Of a DNA stretch of 27,150 bases, positions 7,541-15,341 are shown in pieces. The first letter of the stretch is position 1. Every line of letters starts with the position of its first letter. The translations under genes and the position numbers were made by a program. The notes under the pieces are model-generated. The model was not told the DNA's origin. It did not search any database and worked only from the letters and a program-made list of their open reading frames with translations. Source of the DNA: CAZEYT01 sp964516295. Lineage in GTDB: Bacteria > Verrucomicrobiota > Verrucomicrobiia > Chthoniobacterales > Terrimicrobiaceae. The stretch spans positions 1 through 27,150 of the forward strand of contig CAZEYT010000038.1 in the NCBI GenBank assembly GCA_964516295.1, given 5' to 3'.

Positions 7541-8328
7541 AATCCGGATTCTCCCTTCTTGAACTGCTCGCCACGGTCGCCATTCTCGCAATCATCCTGG
7601 GACTGGTCATTCCGGTGACCAAGATGTGTCTGAACAAGGCGGCGGAAACCCGCGAGCTGTCCGGTGCCCGGCGGGCCGTGGAGGCATGGACCCTTTACGC
7701 TGCGGATAACAACGGAGTGATCCTGCCCGGCTACAAAAACGATCCGGCCACCAATGCACGCGGCCAGACGATTCGTTTTCCGACGAATGCCAGGTATGTC
7801 TTTCGGCTCGCCCCCTATCTGAACTACGCGCTGCAAGGAACGCTCCTCGTCAACAAACAAGCCCGTCTTCGGGACGACTACTCCGTGAGCGTGGCACCCT
7901 CCTTCGGCATCAATCTCACATTTGTCGGGGGCGATTTCGGTTCAGGATCCGACCTTCAGCCGACCGAAGAGAATTTCGCGGCTTATGGAAAATTTGTGGC
8001 CACCCGCCTTCCAGAGATTCATTCCCCGGCGAAACTCATTGTCTTTGCCTCGGCGCGATTCAGCGATCCGACGAGCGGCACCATGGAAGGCTACAATGCG
8101 ATCAAATCCCCATCCTTCACTTCCCGTCGCTGGCCCGACCGTTACGATGAAAAGAAACCGTATTGGGATTTCGGAAACGTCCACTTGCGGCACGGCGGAA
8201 AAGCGGTTTGCGCGATGGCGGACGGACACGTCGCCCTTCTCACTTACGATGAGCTTCTCGACATGCGTCGCTGGTCGAACCAGGCCGCCCTTGCCGAAGA
8301 TCCCAACTGGACCCTTCCTTCCCTTTGA
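7537..8328 (+). CDS. Type IV pilin-like (pseudopilin) protein with H-x9-DG-like C-terminus
   Basis: A 263-residue protein with a classic prepilin leader: MKSG then F+1 and Glu+5 (FSLLELLATVAILAIILGL), so a prepilin peptidase should cut after Gly4 and methylate Phe. Residues 5-28 form the membrane/assembly helix. The C-terminal part contains VHLRHGGKAVCAMADGHV, resembling the H-x9-DG segment of prepilin-like proteins common in Verrucomicrobiota, Planctomycetota and Lentisphaerota. The function of the globular part is unknown. The ATG overlaps the stop of the PEP-CTERM gene, and hemS starts 12 bp after its stop, so it is embedded in the heme operon rather than in a pilus or secretion cluster. 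Confidence 0.9.
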   Translation: MKSGFSLLELLATVAILAIILGLVIPVTKMCLNKAAETRELSGARRAVEAWTLYAADNNGVILPGYKNDPATNARGQTIRFPTNARYVFRLAPYLNYALQGTLLVNKQARLRDDYSVSVAPSFGINLTFVGGDFGSGSDLQPTEENFAAYGKFVATRLPEIHSPAKLIVFASARFSDPTSGTMEGYNAIKSPSFTSRRWPDRYDEKKPYWDFGNVHLRHGGKAVCAMADGHVALLTYDELLDMRRWSNQAALAEDPNWTLPSL

Positions 8329-8340
8329 TCCCATCATGTT

Positions 8341-9381
8341 ATGAAAATGGAAACCACACCCACTCTGGCGGAACGCTGGAAATCCCTCCTCGAACAAAAA
8401 CCCACACTCCGCATCCGCGATGCCGCCGCGGAGCTCGGCGTGAGCGAGGCCGAGCTTCTCGCCACCCGCACCGGCCGGGACGTGACGCGCCTCGCCGGCG
8501 ATTGGACCCAACTCCTCAAGGACCTTCCCACCGTCGGTCGTGTCATGTGCCTCACCCGCAATGAACACGCCGTTCACGAACGCTATGGCGAATTTCGGCA
8601 GGTCGACTTTTTCCATGGCATGGGTCAGGTCGTCGGTCCGGACATCGACCTCCGCCTTTTCATGAATCACTGGCACCATGGCTTTGCCGTTACCGATCAA
8701 ACACCGGACGGCGAACGCCAGAGCTTTCAGTTTTTCAACGCGGCCGGCGAGGCGGTTCACAAGGTTTATCTCCAACCGGAAAGCAACTATGGAGCGTATG
8801 GTGTGATCCTCAGCAAATTCCGTGCTCCAGAACAATCGACCGCCATCGCCGTCCGGCCGACACCAACTCCCGCTGCGGAGATTCCGGATGCGGAGATCGA
8901 TGTCGAGGGATTCCAGCAGGCCTGGCGCGAACTGAAGGACACGCATGCCTTTTTCGTGATTTTGCAAAAGTTCCGCGTCGGTCGCGTTCAGGCGCTGCGG
9001 TTGGCCCCGGAGGGATTCGCGACAAAAGTCTCACCCTCCGCCACACGAACCATGCTCGAATCCGCGTCGTCTGCAGAGCTTCCGATCATGGTCTTCATCG
9101 GCAATCGCGGGTGTCTGCAAATCCACACGGGACCGGTGAAGAACATCAAGATGTTCGGCACCGAGTGGCTGAACGTGCTGGACGAGGAGTTCAACATGCA
9201 TCTCCGCGACACGGCGGTCGCCTCGGCCTGGGTCGTTCGCAAGCCCACGGTGGACGGCGTGGTCACATCGCTCGAACTTTTCGATGCGGTCGGAAACAAT
9301 CTGGTGCTCTTCTTCGGCAAGCGCAAACCCGGCGAGCCGGAAGACCCCCGCTGGCGCCATCTGGTGGAATCTCTCGCATGA
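8341..9381 (+). CDS. hemS: Hemin-degrading factor / cytoplasmic heme carrier (HemS/HmuS family)
   Basis: A 346-residue protein with the duplicated HemS/ChuS/PhuS architecture: first repeat ~8-160 (KDLPTVGRVMCLTRNEHAVHE, then FMNHWHHGFAV), second ~190-346 (IMVFIGNRGCLQIHTGPVKN and FGTEWLNVLDEEFNMHLR). His202 in the DTHAFF segment lies where the proximal heme ligand of the family is found (from memory of HemS His196 and PhuS His209). These proteins accept heme that enters through HmuTUV and either break it down or pass it to heme oxygenase. Two in-frame ATG codons (8341 and 8347) are both possible starts. The stop overlaps the ATG of hmuT (ATGA). Confidence 0.93.
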   Translation: MKMETTPTLAERWKSLLEQKPTLRIRDAAAELGVSEAELLATRTGRDVTRLAGDWTQLLKDLPTVGRVMCLTRNEHAVHERYGEFRQVDFFHGMGQVVGPDIDLRLFMNHWHHGFAVTDQTPDGERQSFQFFNAAGEAVHKVYLQPESNYGAYGVILSKFRAPEQSTAIAVRPTPTPAAEIPDAEIDVEGFQQAWRELKDTHAFFVILQKFRVGRVQALRLAPEGFATKVSPSATRTMLESASSAELPIMVFIGNRGCLQIHTGPVKNIKMFGTEWLNVLDEEFNMHLRDTAVASAWVVRKPTVDGVVTSLELFDAVGNNLVLFFGKRKPGEPEDPRWRHLVESLA

Positions 9382-10217
9382 AGTCACTCCTGCTTTTGAC
9401 CGTCCTGGTCGCGACGGCTTGGGCGGACGGCCCCTCGCGGATCGTCTCCATCGGCGGAGCAACGACGGAAACCGTCTTCGCTCTCGGTGCCGCCGACCGG
9501 CTCGTCGGCGTCGATACCACCAGCACCTTTCCCGAGGAGGCCGCCAAACTTCCGCAGGTGGGCTATCAGCGCACTTTGTCCGCGGAAGGCATCGCCTCGC
9601 TCTCGCCCGACCTCGTCATCCTCCCCGCCAGCGCCGGTCCACCCACCGCGCTCGCCCAGCTCGAAAGCCTGAATATCCCGCTGCTGCGTTTGGCGGAGGG
9701 TCACAGTGTCACCGCGGCGGCAGAACGCATTCGCACCATCGGGGACGCGTTGAAGAAGGAAGCCGAGGCGGAGCTCCTGATCCAAAAACTCACCCAAGAA
9801 GCCGCTGCCGTCCTGCCATCACCAACCCCGTCACCCCGCGTCCTTTTCGTCATGTCGGCCGGTGGTCGGGCTCCGATGGTCGCCGGAACAGGAACCGCAG
9901 CCGACGCCGCGATCCGGCTCGCTGGCGGTCGGAATGTCGCCTCGGGATTTGAAGGCTACAAACAACTTTCGCCCGAGGCACTCGTCACGCTCGATCCCGA
10001 AATCGTTGTCACCACCGCAAGAACCATGGCCTCCACCGAGGGGACAAACACTGCTTCCTCGCTGCTGCCCGGCTTGGAGCTGACCGCGGCCGGTCGAAGC
10101 GGACGCCTGATCGTGATGGACGATCTCCACCTGCTCGGTTTCGGACCCCGTGCCGGAGAAGCTCTCGCCGAGCTCTCGCGCAAGTTTGCCGAGTGCCGCC
10201 GACAGGCCGCACGATGA
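9378..10217 (+). CDS. hmuT: Heme ABC transporter periplasmic binding protein
   Basis: A 279-residue class III (BtuF/FhuD-type) substrate-binding protein. Residues 1-16 form a type I signal peptide (cleavage after ATAWA). The mature start RIVSIGGATTETVFALGAAD is typical of HmuT. Tyr63 in VGYQRTLSAEG is at the position of the heme-coordinating tyrosine of HmuT/PhuT. GRAPMVAGTGTAADAAIRL and GGRN match the second lobe motif. It binds heme in the periplasm and delivers it to HmuUV. It lacks a lipobox, as expected for a soluble Gram-negative protein. It overlaps both neighbours by 4 nt (ATGA on each side), showing tight translational coupling. Confidence 0.93.
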   Translation: MKSLLLLTVLVATAWADGPSRIVSIGGATTETVFALGAADRLVGVDTTSTFPEEAAKLPQVGYQRTLSAEGIASLSPDLVILPASAGPPTALAQLESLNIPLLRLAEGHSVTAAAERIRTIGDALKKEAEAELLIQKLTQEAAAVLPSPTPSPRVLFVMSAGGRAPMVAGTGTAADAAIRLAGGRNVASGFEGYKQLSPEALVTLDPEIVVTTARTMASTEGTNTASSLLPGLELTAAGRSGRLIVMDDLHLLGFGPRAGEALAELSRKFAECRRQAAR

Positions 10218-11197
10218 TTTCCCTTTCCCGTCCGGCGATTTTTTTTGTTCTCGGCCTGAGCGCCGCCGCCGCCGCCTTGGTTTCCCTCCGCATCGGGGCC
10301 GTCGCGGTGACCTGGCACGACATGTGGGGCGGGAGCGACAGCATGGGAGCCGCGGTGTTTCAAAATCTCCGCCTCCCACGGGTTGTTCTGGGTTTTGTCA
10401 CCGGGGGCGTTCTTGGACTTTGCGGCGCGGCCCTTCAGGGACTTTTCCGAAATCCCCTCGCCGATCCCGGGCTCATCGGCGTCTCCGGCGGCGGAGCACT
10501 CGGAGCAGTGACGGCGATTGTCCTCGGGGGAACGTCGGCGTTCCTTCTCCCACTTTCGGCCTTCGCCGGCGCTCTTGCTGCAGCCGTGCTGGTTCATGCC
10601 ATCGCAGCCGTGAACGGACGCGTGCTTGTATCGACGCTGCTCCTCGCCGGAATCGCCGTCAATGCCCTCACCGGGGCCGGAATCGGCTGGATGATCTATG
10701 GAGCATCCGATCAACAGCTTCGCGACTTCACGTTCTGGAGCCTCGGCAGCCTCGCCGGCGCGGGCTGGACGTCACTCCTGCCCTGCGTGGCCTTTGCTGG
10801 GCTTTCCTCTGCCCTGCTAATCACCCAATCCCGCGCCTTGAATGCCCTTTCTCTGGGAGAATCCGACGCCTGGCATCTCGGCGTGCGGGTGGACGGGGTA
10901 AAATGGTCGGTGCTCACCGCCACCGCGCTCGGCGTGGGAGCCGTGACCGCCTTTACCGGCACAATTGGCTTCATCGGTCTTGTTGCCCCGCATTTGGTCC
11001 GGCTCTTGGGAGGGGCGGATCACCGTCTCGTTCTGCCCGCCTCCTTTCTGACCGGCGGCTGTCTTTTGATGGCTGGCGATTTGATCGCACGAACGGCTCG
11101 AATTCCTGCGGAGATTCCCGTTGGTGTGGTTGTGGCAACCGTCGGCGCTCCCTTTTTTCTCATCCTCCTGCTTCGCGGAAAGGGCCGCGGCCTGTGA
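10214..11197 (+). CDS. hmuU: Heme ABC transporter permease (FecCD family)
   Basis: A 327-residue polytopic inner-membrane protein of the FecCD/BtuC family. It begins MISLSRPAIFFVLGLSAAAA and carries family motifs NLRLPRVVLGFVTGGVLGLCG, GLFRNPLADPGLIGVSGG (split here for length) and the coupling/TM region FTGTIGFIGLVAPHLVRLL, where GLVAPH contacts the ATPase. About ten membrane helices are expected. It forms the channel for heme with HmuV. The start overlaps the hmuT stop (ATGA) and the stop overlaps the GTG of hmuV (GTGA). Confidence 0.95.
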   Translation: MISLSRPAIFFVLGLSAAAAALVSLRIGAVAVTWHDMWGGSDSMGAAVFQNLRLPRVVLGFVTGGVLGLCGAALQGLFRNPLADPGLIGVSGGGALGAVTAIVLGGTSAFLLPLSAFAGALAAAVLVHAIAAVNGRVLVSTLLLAGIAVNALTGAGIGWMIYGASDQQLRDFTFWSLGSLAGAGWTSLLPCVAFAGLSSALLITQSRALNALSLGESDAWHLGVRVDGVKWSVLTATALGVGAVTAFTGTIGFIGLVAPHLVRLLGGADHRLVLPASFLTGGCLLMAGDLIARTARIPAEIPVGVVVATVGAPFFLILLLRGKGRGL

Positions 11198-12000
11198 GGC
11201 TCACCGCGGAGAACCTTGCGGTCGCGCGGGAAGGGCGGCATGTTCTGGAGGACGTCTCGCTGGATGTGTGTGGCGGCACCCTGCTTGTTTTCGCCGGACC
11301 AAACGGAGCGGGAAAAACGTCCCTCCTCCGGGTTCTTTCCGGGAGCCTCGCACCCGTCGGTGGAAGCGTGCTTTGGGATGGGATTCCCCTCTCAAGCGTT
11401 CGGCCGGACGAACTGGCTCGCCACCGGTCGTTTCTCGCGCAGCAGACCGATTGCCGGCTGCCGTTCACGGTGGAAGAAATCGTTTTGCTGGGTGCCGAGG
11501 CGGCCGGGTGTCGGGGTGCGGTTGCCCTTCAAGCCGCACGGCGCGCCATGGAGGTGGCGGGGGTGAACGGACTCGCGCGCCGCACGATTTCGCAGCTCTC
11601 GGGCGGCGAGCAACAGCGCGCTCACTGGGCACGTGTCCTGGCCCAAATCAACGACCGTCCCGAGGATCACCTCCTGCTTCTCGATGAGCCGGTTTCCAGT
11701 CTCGATCTGGAACACCAGCACGACCTGCTCCAAACAGCTCGTTCGCTGGCGGATCGCGGCGCCGCCGTCGTCGCGGTGCTGCATGACTTGAATCTGGCCG
11801 CGCAATACGCCGACGCCTGGCTTGTTCTTCACGAAGGACGATCTTTCGCGCATGGGTCGCCCGGCGATGTCCTCACCGAGGCGCTTCTTGAGAAAGTTTT
11901 CCGCGTTCGTGGAAGAATCTTCAGTTATCCGCGGCCTTTTGTTCTGGTGGACCCGCCTTCAACGGAAAAACGCACGGACAATGCCCAAACTGCGCCGTGA
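11194..12000 (+). CDS. hmuV: Heme ABC transporter ATP-binding protein
   Basis: A 268-residue ABC ATPase that powers heme import with HmuU. Walker A is GPNGAGKT (35-42), the signature is LSGGEQQR, Walker B is LLLLDEPVSSLD and the switch histidine is in VLHDLN. The start is a GTG overlapping the hmuU stop (GTGA). The frame is open much further upstream, but that part is an out-of-frame reading of hmuT and hmuU. The 3' end overlaps the 3' end of the convergent AraC-family gene by 80 bp, so the last 26 codons are read on both strands. The C-terminus after RIFSYPRPFVLVDPP is poorly conserved. Confidence 0.95.
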   Translation: MRLTAENLAVAREGRHVLEDVSLDVCGGTLLVFAGPNGAGKTSLLRVLSGSLAPVGGSVLWDGIPLSSVRPDELARHRSFLAQQTDCRLPFTVEEIVLLGAEAAGCRGAVALQAARRAMEVAGVNGLARRTISQLSGGEQQRAHWARVLAQINDRPEDHLLLLDEPVSSLDLEHQHDLLQTARSLADRGAAVVAVLHDLNLAAQYADAWLVLHEGRSFAHGSPGDVLTEALLEKVFRVRGRIFSYPRPFVLVDPPSTEKRTDNAQTAP

Positions 12001-12850
12001 AGGCCTTGCTGAAATGGCTCAGACTCGAGTAGCCCACACTCATGGCCGCCTCGGTGACATTGTATTTCCCGGATCGCAAGCGGGCGGCCGCGAGTTCCAA
12101 CCGCGCGGTCCGAAGCCAGCGCGTGATGGTGGTTCCGGTTTCTTCCGAAAAAATCCGGCTCAGGTAAAACGGGCTGCAACCGACTTCCCGGGCGATTTCT
12201 CCCAGAGGCGGAGGATTCTCGAGGTCGCGGGAAAGAAGCGCCTTCACGGCCGCTACCCGCTCCCGGGCAAGGATCTTCTGTCGCTCGCAGAAAAACCCCT
12301 CGGCCGGTGGTGCGAAAACATGGGCCGAGATCTCCACAATCTTCGCCGGAAACCATACGGCCTGAAGACGCTCGGGCACCGGCGGGGAGACCATCTCCTC
12401 CGCCGCCCGGCGCACCGACGCGGTCAGCCGCGAGGCCATCGGCCGGGCCGGTCGCCCGCTTTGCAAAAAGCTCCGCAGATCCAGCGCGCAAACCTCCGCC
12501 GCCGCTCCCAGCGCCCGGGAGAGCCACTCCCGCGTCATTTCAATCGTCAAAAACCGGTGCGACTCGCCGGCCAGTCGTCTCGCCCGCCGAATGCCGCTGG
12601 TCGAATAGTAGGCCACCATGTCGGCTTCCAAGGACGTCTCCCGTCCATCGTCTTGAAAAACTCCACCCCCGGAAAAATTCACGCAAACTTCGAGACTTCC
12701 CGGGTGAAAACTTTTTGCCCAGTCCATCGCGCGCAGAATCGAAAAATCGTGCCACTCAACGCTCACCCCATCGCGTGCGAAGTCCCCGAAAATCCGGCTC
12801 CAACGACCCTCTGTCGCTTCCCACACCGCCGCCTCTGAAAATCCCGACAT
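11921..12850 (-). CDS. AraC-family transcriptional regulator
   Basis: A 309-residue regulator. The N-terminal ~200 residues are a sensor domain without a recognisable ligand motif. The C-terminal AraC/XylS domain (~213-295) has two helix-turn-helix units: LGEIAREVGCSPFYLSRIFSEETG, written here in the parts LGEIAREVGCSP and YLSRIFSEETG, and NVTEAAMSVGYSSLSHFSKAF. The usual proline-tyrosine-arginine end of the second unit is replaced by FGHCPCVF. The layout resembles PchR/YbtA-like regulators of iron or siderophore genes, but that is by context. It is tail-to-tail with hmuV and overlaps it by 80 bp. A promoter with a palindromic spacer lies directly upstream, and 21-bp-period direct repeats in front of the heme operon are its plausible target. 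Confidence 0.9.
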   Translation of the reverse strand: MSGFSEAAVWEATEGRWSRIFGDFARDGVSVEWHDFSILRAMDWAKSFHPGSLEVCVNFSGGGVFQDDGRETSLEADMVAYYSTSGIRRARRLAGESHRFLTIEMTREWLSRALGAAAEVCALDLRSFLQSGRPARPMASRLTASVRRAAEEMVSPPVPERLQAVWFPAKIVEISAHVFAPPAEGFFCERQKILARERVAAVKALLSRDLENPPPLGEIAREVGCSPFYLSRIFSEETGTTITRWLRTARLELAAARLRSGKYNVTEAAMSVGYSSLSHFSKAFTAQFGHCPCVFPLKAGPPEQKAADN

Positions 12851-12859
12851 CGCCCCGTC

Positions 12860-12888
12860 ACCTTATTGAGAACAAATCTCAACATCAA
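12860..12888 (-). promoter_or_regulatory. AraC-family gene promoter with palindromic spacer
   Basis: On the minus strand, TTGATG (12888-12883), a 17-bp spacer (12882-12866) and TAAGGT (12865-12860) lie nine bases before the ATG at 12850. The whole spacer is an inverted repeat: arms TTGAGA and TCTCAA around five bases. A repressor bound there would block the promoter, so autoregulation is possible. A second, imperfect dyad with GGAGA/TCTCC arms lies at 12897-12921. Confidence 0.45.
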
Positions 12889-12961
12889 GATTTTCGGGAG
12901 AATTTGTTTCGAAAAATCTCCGATTGCCGCAGAGCGTGAGAGCGGATGGAATGCGGGCTTG

Positions 12962-13826
12962 ATGATTTCCCAGCGCATCACGTTGGGGCTCCTGATGGCG
13001 ATTCTCGCGGTGGCAGCGCTTCTTTGGGTCTACGGAGGTTATCAGCAAAAGCCCCTAGCCGTGGTCGATCGTGCGCCAGCCAAGCTGCCGGGAGTGCGTC
13101 CCCTTGCGCCGGGCAATTACATCAAAGTCCTGTCCATCGACGGCGACGGTGTCCGGTTGCTACCGGTGTTGCATTGTCTGGCGTATCTCGAAAAACGAAG
13201 CGGGCGGCCGGTCTGGCAGTTGTTCGATGCGATGGTGGGCACGTCCGGCGGCGGCTTGATCGTGGCAGCCCTTGCGGCTCCGGCCTCCTCCGAAAAGGCG
13301 CGGTTCACAGCGGCGGAGTTGCTCGAAGAATATCCGGAAATCTGGAAAAAAATCTGTCGGACGTCCGCCGCGCATCCGGTCCTGATCGCGAGGAATGAAG
13401 ACCGTGACCGGCGCGCAGGCTTACGCCTCGAGTCCGGCGTTGATCGCCGTGTGCGAGGCGCTGCTCCGCTACCCGGGAAAACCATGTGGGGTCATCAGTT
13501 TTGGCAAAGGTCGGATCGAAAAAGAACCGCCGTCCACCACGCGCGAACGTGGGTGGGACACGACCGCGTCGGCCGGCAAACTTTTGCGCGTGGCCGCGGA
13601 TGGATCGGCGGCCTCGGTGAATCAAATCGCCACCGTTCTCCATCGCTTCGGGAGCGGTCCGCTCGCCGGCTACGTGCGGATCGAGCCAGCACTGGGATCG
13701 GGGCATGAGAACGCCTACGACACCTCGACGAGAAACATCGAAGCGCTGGAAGCCGCTTCCCGTGCTTTCATCTTGGACAAATACACGACGCTCGACCGCA
13801 CCGCGGATTTCCTTGCCCAACCCTGA
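12962..13826 (+). pseudogene. Patatin-like phospholipase, frameshifted with internal deletion
   Basis: Frame 1 starts at ATG 12962 with a membrane anchor (ITLGLLMAILAVAALLWVYGG) and a patatin N-terminus: KVLSIDGDGVRLLPVLHCL at the oxyanion-hole position, then the nucleophile motif GTSGG. It leaves the family sequence near 13413, where frame 2 takes over with GAQAYASSPALIAVCEALL, matching the family region that holds the catalytic Asp (usually DGG...NNPA). Removing one C in the CC of GACCGG (about 13408-13413) restores DGAQAYASSPAL. Between EEYPEIWKKI and TSAAHPVL about 90 residues expected in patatins are absent. The oxyanion motif is also atypical (DGDGVRL instead of DGGGxRG). Together these point to a nonfunctional lipid acyl hydrolase gene. 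A sequence error could explain the frameshift but not the deletion. Confidence 0.75.
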
Positions 13827-13829
13827 CCG

Positions 13830-13842
13830 GCACGAATCGTGC
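13830..13842. promoter_or_regulatory. Perfect 13-bp palindrome upstream of the NCS1 permease gene
   Basis: GCACGA, one central base, TCGTGC. It starts 4 bp after the patatin stop and lies 38 bp before the permease ATG. The loop is too small for a good terminator, so an operator is more likely. The regulator is unknown. Confidence 0.35.
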
Positions 13843-13880
13843 TTTGAGATTTCCAGCACCGTGACCGCCCCAACCCGCCG

Positions 13881-15341
13881 ATGTCTTTTTCTGGAGTGAT
13901 CAAGCCCGACCGTGCGGATCCGGCCCTTTGGAATTCGGATCTTGCTCCCGTTCCGCCCGAACAACGCCGCTGGGGAAAGTGGGATATCGCCGCGCTCTGG
14001 GTCGGCATGGCCGTGTGCATTCCCACCTATCAACTCGCCAGTGGTCTGATCGCGAACGGAATGAACTGGTGGCAGGCCGTGCTCACCGTTCTGCTCGGAA
14101 ATCTCATCGTGCTCGTACCCATGGCGCTGAACGCACGGGCCGGAACGGCTTATGGAATTCCGTTTCCCGTTCTTCTGCGCGCGTCGTTCGGCGTGTTCGG
14201 TGCAAATATCCCGGCGCTCCTGCGCGCGGTCGTGGCCTGCGGCTGGTTCGGGATTCAAACCTGGATCGGCGGCAGCGCGATCTACTCAATTGCCGCTGCC
14301 GTGATCGGCTTCGATCCGACCGCGCGGGTGCCCCTCGGCTGGCTGGGAATCTCAGCCGGCGAGCTCGCGTGTTTTCTGATCTTCTGGGCGATGAACATGG
14401 CCGTGGTTGTTCGAGGCATCGATTGCATTCGTTGGCTGGAGAATCTCGGCGCTCCCTTCCTGCTGGCGATCGGGCTCGGCCTCCTCGCCTGGGCGTGGAC
14501 GGCGGCGGATGGATTCGGGCCAATGCTTTCGCAGCCGTCCAAGTTTGAAACAGCTCCGGAATTCTGGGCGGCCTTTATGCCAGGTCTGACGGCGATGGTC
14601 GGTTTTTGGGCGACGCTTTCGCTGAACATCCCGGACTTCTCGCGCTTCGCCCGTTCCCAGCGGGATCAGGTCCTTGGTCAACTCATCGGTCTGCCCGGAA
14701 GCATGGCGCTCTACGCCTTCATCGGCGTCGCCACCACCAGTGCGACCATCGTTGTCTTCGGCGAAGCCATCTGGGACCCCGTCGCCCTCCTGGCAAAATT
14801 CGAGCACCCGCTTGTCGCGATTCCCGGACTTTTGGCTCTGATTGTTGCCACGCTCACCACCAACATCGCTGCGAATATTGTGTCTCCCGCCAATGACTTT
14901 TCAAACGTCTGTCCGTCGAAAATTTCTTTCCGAACAGGCGGACTCATCGCCGGAGTGGTCGGCGTGGTTCTCATGCCGTGGAAGCTCGTCGCGGATCCGG
15001 AAGGGTATATTTTCAAATGGCTGATCGGCTACAGCGCGTTGCTTGGACCCATCGGGGGGATTATGATCGCCGATTACTTTTTTGTCCGCCGCCAGAAGCT
15101 TGACACTGAGGCGCTCTATGAGAGCCGGGGAATCTATGGCCGCGTCCGGCTGACCGCCCTTGCCGCTCTGCTCCTCGCGATTGCGCCCCACGTTCCCGGA
15201 TTTCTTGTTCAAATCAACGTGCTGCCGACCGGCGCGGTTCCTCCGTTTTTCCGATCGCTCTATGGCTTTTCTTGGTTCTCCGGTTTCGCCATCGCCTTCG
15301 CGCTGCATCTGCTATTCCAACGCTTTTCCCGAACCCCATGA
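13881..15341 (+). CDS. NCS1 family nucleobase/hydantoin/allantoin-type permease
   Basis: A 486-residue permease of the nucleobase:cation symporter-1 family (Mhp1, PucI, uracil/allantoin carriers) with about 12 membrane helices. Typical motifs are NSDLAPVPPEQRRWGKWDIAALW (seen as NSDLAPVPPEQRRWG and WDIAALWVGM), PFPVLLRASFGVFGANIPAL and the sodium-site region NIPDFSRFARSQ. Family members carry uracil, cytosine, allantoin, hydantoins or related rings with sodium or protons; the substrate cannot be fixed from sequence alone. The stop overlaps the ATG of the aminotransferase gene (ATGA), so both are coexpressed. Pairing with an AGXT2-type enzyme points to pyrimidine or hydantoin nitrogen use. Confidence 0.93.
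   Translation: MSFSGVIKPDRADPALWNSDLAPVPPEQRRWGKWDIAALWVGMAVCIPTYQLASGLIANGMNWWQAVLTVLLGNLIVLVPMALNARAGTAYGIPFPVLLRASFGVFGANIPALLRAVVACGWFGIQTWIGGSAIYSIAAAVIGFDPTARVPLGWLGISAGELACFLIFWAMNMAVVVRGIDCIRWLENLGAPFLLAIGLGLLAWAWTAADGFGPMLSQPSKFETAPEFWAAFMPGLTAMVGFWATLSLNIPDFSRFARSQRDQVLGQLIGLPGSMALYAFIGVATTSATIVVFGEAIWDPVALLAKFEHPLVAIPGLLALIVATLTTNIAANIVSPANDFSNVCPSKISFRTGGLIAGVVGVVLMPWKLVADPEGYIFKWLIGYSALLGPIGGIMIADYFFVRRQKLDTEALYESRGIYGRVRLTALAALLLAIAPHVPGFLVQINVLPTGAVPPFFRSLYGFSWFSGFAIAFALHLLFQRFSRTP

Noticed and set aside
7942..8967. Minus-strand open frame of 341 codons antisense to the pilin-like and hemS genes
   Set aside because: Both plus-strand genes are clear family members; the antisense frame has no motif.
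10150..11193. Possible long N-terminal extension of hmuV (frame open from 10150)
   Set aside because: The extension is an out-of-frame reading of hmuT and hmuU; GTG 11194 overlaps the hmuU stop and gives the normal family length.
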